Assembly: GCA_945983195.1 (NCBI GenBank)
Contig: CAMFSS010000124.1
Coordinates: 1 to 6,436, forward strand
Source: an uncultured Prevotellaceae bacterium
GTDB lineage: Bacteria > Bacteroidota > Bacteroidia > Bacteroidales > Muribaculaceae
Length of the DNA stretch: 6,436 nt
Direction: 5' to 3'
Within the stretch, counting starts at the first letter, position 1, and every line of letters begins with the position of its first letter. Below the pieces are notes generated by a model. The model was given only the letters and a program-made list of their open reading frames with translations. It was not told the DNA's origin and searched no databases. Positions 5,435 through 6,436 of this stretch are shown one piece after another. The position numbers and the translations under genes are program-made.

Positions 5435-6436
5435 TTACAAAGGAATGTTACCATGCTTCTTGGCAGGGTTAGTTACCTTCTTGGTTTGCAATTGCTGGAG
5501 TGCACGGATTATGCGGAAGCGAGTGTTGCGCGGTTCGATAACGTCGTCGATGTAGCCATATTTGGCTGCATTGTAGGGGTTGCAGAAGAGCTTGTTGTAC
5601 TCATTCTCCTTGTCGGCGATGAACTGAGCGTACTCGTCCATAATCTTCTTAGCCTCGTCGGCCTTGCCGGCATCCTTGGCTTCTTTGGCAGCCACTTTGG
5701 CAGTCTTGGCTTCCTTGGCATAGAGCACCTCGGCAGCACCGGCAGCACCCATAACGGCGATTTCGGCAGTAGGCCAAGCGTAGTTCATGTCGCCGCGGAG
5801 CTGCTTGCAGCTCATCACGATGTGGCTACCGCCATAGCTCTTACGGAGAGTGACAGTGACTTTAGGCACAGTAGCCTCGCCGTATGCATAGAGAAGTTTT
5901 GCACCGTGGAGGATAACTGCGTTGTACTCTTGACCCGTACCCGGAAGGAATCCCGGCACGTCGACGAGAGTTACCATTGGAATGTTGAAAGCGTCGCAGA
6001 AGCGTACGAAGCGTGCAGCCTTTCGCGAAGCGTTGCAGTCGAGCACTCCGGCGAGATATTTAGGCTGGTTGGCAACGATACCAACAGACTGTCCGTTGAA
6101 GCGAGCGAAACCAACGATGATGTTCTTTGCATAGTTGGCCGACACTTCGAGGAACTCGCCATTGTCGATGATAGCTCCGATGACGTCGTACATATTGTAA
6201 GCCTGGTTGGCAGCCTCAGGGATAATCTCGTTGAGAGAATCCTCAAGACGGTCGATCGGGTCGGTGCACTCTACGAGCGGAGCCTCCTCAAGGTTGTTTT
6301 GAGGAATGAAGCTGAAGAGCTTGCGGATAATCTTGATGGCCTCTTCGCCGTCTGCGGCAGCAAAGAGGGCAACGCCCGACTTCGAAGCGTGAATTTCGGC
6401 ACCTACGAGAGCCTCTTGGGTAACGTCTTCGCCGGG
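5435..6436 (-). CDS. mmdA: Methylmalonyl-CoA decarboxylase carboxyltransferase subunit, N-terminus beyond the right edge
   Basis: The last 333 residues of an acyl-CoA carboxyltransferase are present. The family is about 515 residues, so roughly 180 are missing at the N-terminus. The frame is open to the window edge, and the upstream part reads 'GEDVTQEALVGAEIHASKSG', a conserved region of the N-terminal crotonase-fold half. The C-terminal half has the family signatures 'VDVPGFLPGTGQE', 'RKSYGGSHIVMSCK' and 'NYAWPTAEIAVMGAAGA', whose glycines form the biotin-side oxyanion hole in known structures. It transfers CO2 from methylmalonyl-CoA to biotin on MmdC, releasing propionyl-CoA, in the cytoplasm at the membrane complex. 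The same family includes propionyl-CoA carboxylase beta chains; the Na+-pump subunits downstream decide the assignment. A Lys/Ala-rich insertion lies near the C-terminus. The fragment ends 'KKHGNIPL', a common family end. Confidence 0.93.
   Translation of the reverse strand, partial: PGEDVTQEALVGAEIHASKSGVALFAAADGEEAIKIIRKLFSFIPQNNLEEAPLVECTDPIDRLEDSLNEIIPEAANQAYNMYDVIGAIIDNGEFLEVSANYAKNIIVGFARFNGQSVGIVANQPKYLAGVLDCNASRKAARFVRFCDAFNIPMVTLVDVPGFLPGTGQEYNAVILHGAKLLYAYGEATVPKVTVTLRKSYGGSHIVMSCKQLRGDMNYAWPTAEIAVMGAAGAAEVLYAKEAKTAKVAAKEAKDAGKADEAKKIMDEYAQFIADKENEYNKLFCNPYNAAKYGYIDDVIEPRNTRFRIIRALQQLQTKKVTNPAKKHGNIPL
5671..5730 (-). repeat. mmdA: Ten-codon repeat inside mmdA (Lys/Ala-rich insertion)
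   Basis: Two neighbouring 30-base units (5671-5700 and 5701-5730) share a near-identical 18-base core at 5673-5690 and 5703-5720, differing at two positions. The protein reads 'AKEAKTAKVA' then 'AKEAKDAGKA', and more loosely 'DEAKKIMDEY'. The phase is in frame, so the repeat lengthens a charged helix without breaking the gene. It sits between the 'GAAGAAEVLY' core segment and the 'YNKLFCNPYNAAKYGYID' segment. Confidence 0.6.

Overview
The window looks like chromosomal DNA of a gut-type Bacteroidales bacterium (Bacteroides, Muribaculaceae or Barnesiella relatives). This is inferred from three things. The sodium-pumping methylmalonyl-CoA decarboxylase cluster has an OadG subunit carrying a lamin-tail domain. 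Starts lack Shine-Dalgarno sequences. Promoter-like elements resemble the Bacteroidota form (TTTG / TAnnTTTG) rather than the E. coli form. Every supported gene lies on the minus strand, so transcription runs from right to left.

Right part (6436 to 2840): four closely spaced genes for a biotin-dependent, membrane-bound methylmalonyl-CoA decarboxylase. They are the carboxyltransferase MmdA (N-terminus outside the window), an OadG/MmdD-type membrane anchor fused to an exported lamin-tail domain, the biotin carrier MmdC, and the sodium-pumping beta subunit MmdB. MmdA moves the carboxyl group of methylmalonyl-CoA onto carrier biotin. MmdB decarboxylates carboxybiotin and pumps Na+ outwards. The anchor holds the complex at the membrane. 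This is the energy-conserving step of the succinate-to-propionate pathway. A tandem 30-bp repeat and an intrinsic terminator (about 2700-2829) close the operon.

Middle (2679 to 1968): a short AT-rich cassette with its own likely promoter. It encodes a MntA-type minimal nucleotidyltransferase (antitoxin) and a HepT-type HEPN ribonuclease (toxin), overlapping by 17 bp. All the catalytic residues that can be checked are intact. The low GC and the position between two housekeeping loci suggest acquisition by transfer.

Left part (1967 to 1): a T-rich intergenic stretch with a weak terminator-like element, a TAnnTTTG promoter element and a small leader hairpin. It is followed by a long gene for a DUF349 repeat protein with an acidic N-terminus, whose C-terminus lies beyond the left edge. 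It has at least five repeats at about 77-82 residue spacing. Its function is unknown.

No RNA genes, CRISPR arrays, insertion sequences or plus-strand genes could be supported. The most unusual points are the lamin-tail/OadG fusion, the AT-rich toxin-antitoxin insertion, the lysine/alanine repeat inside MmdA, and the 30-bp repeat behind mmdB.
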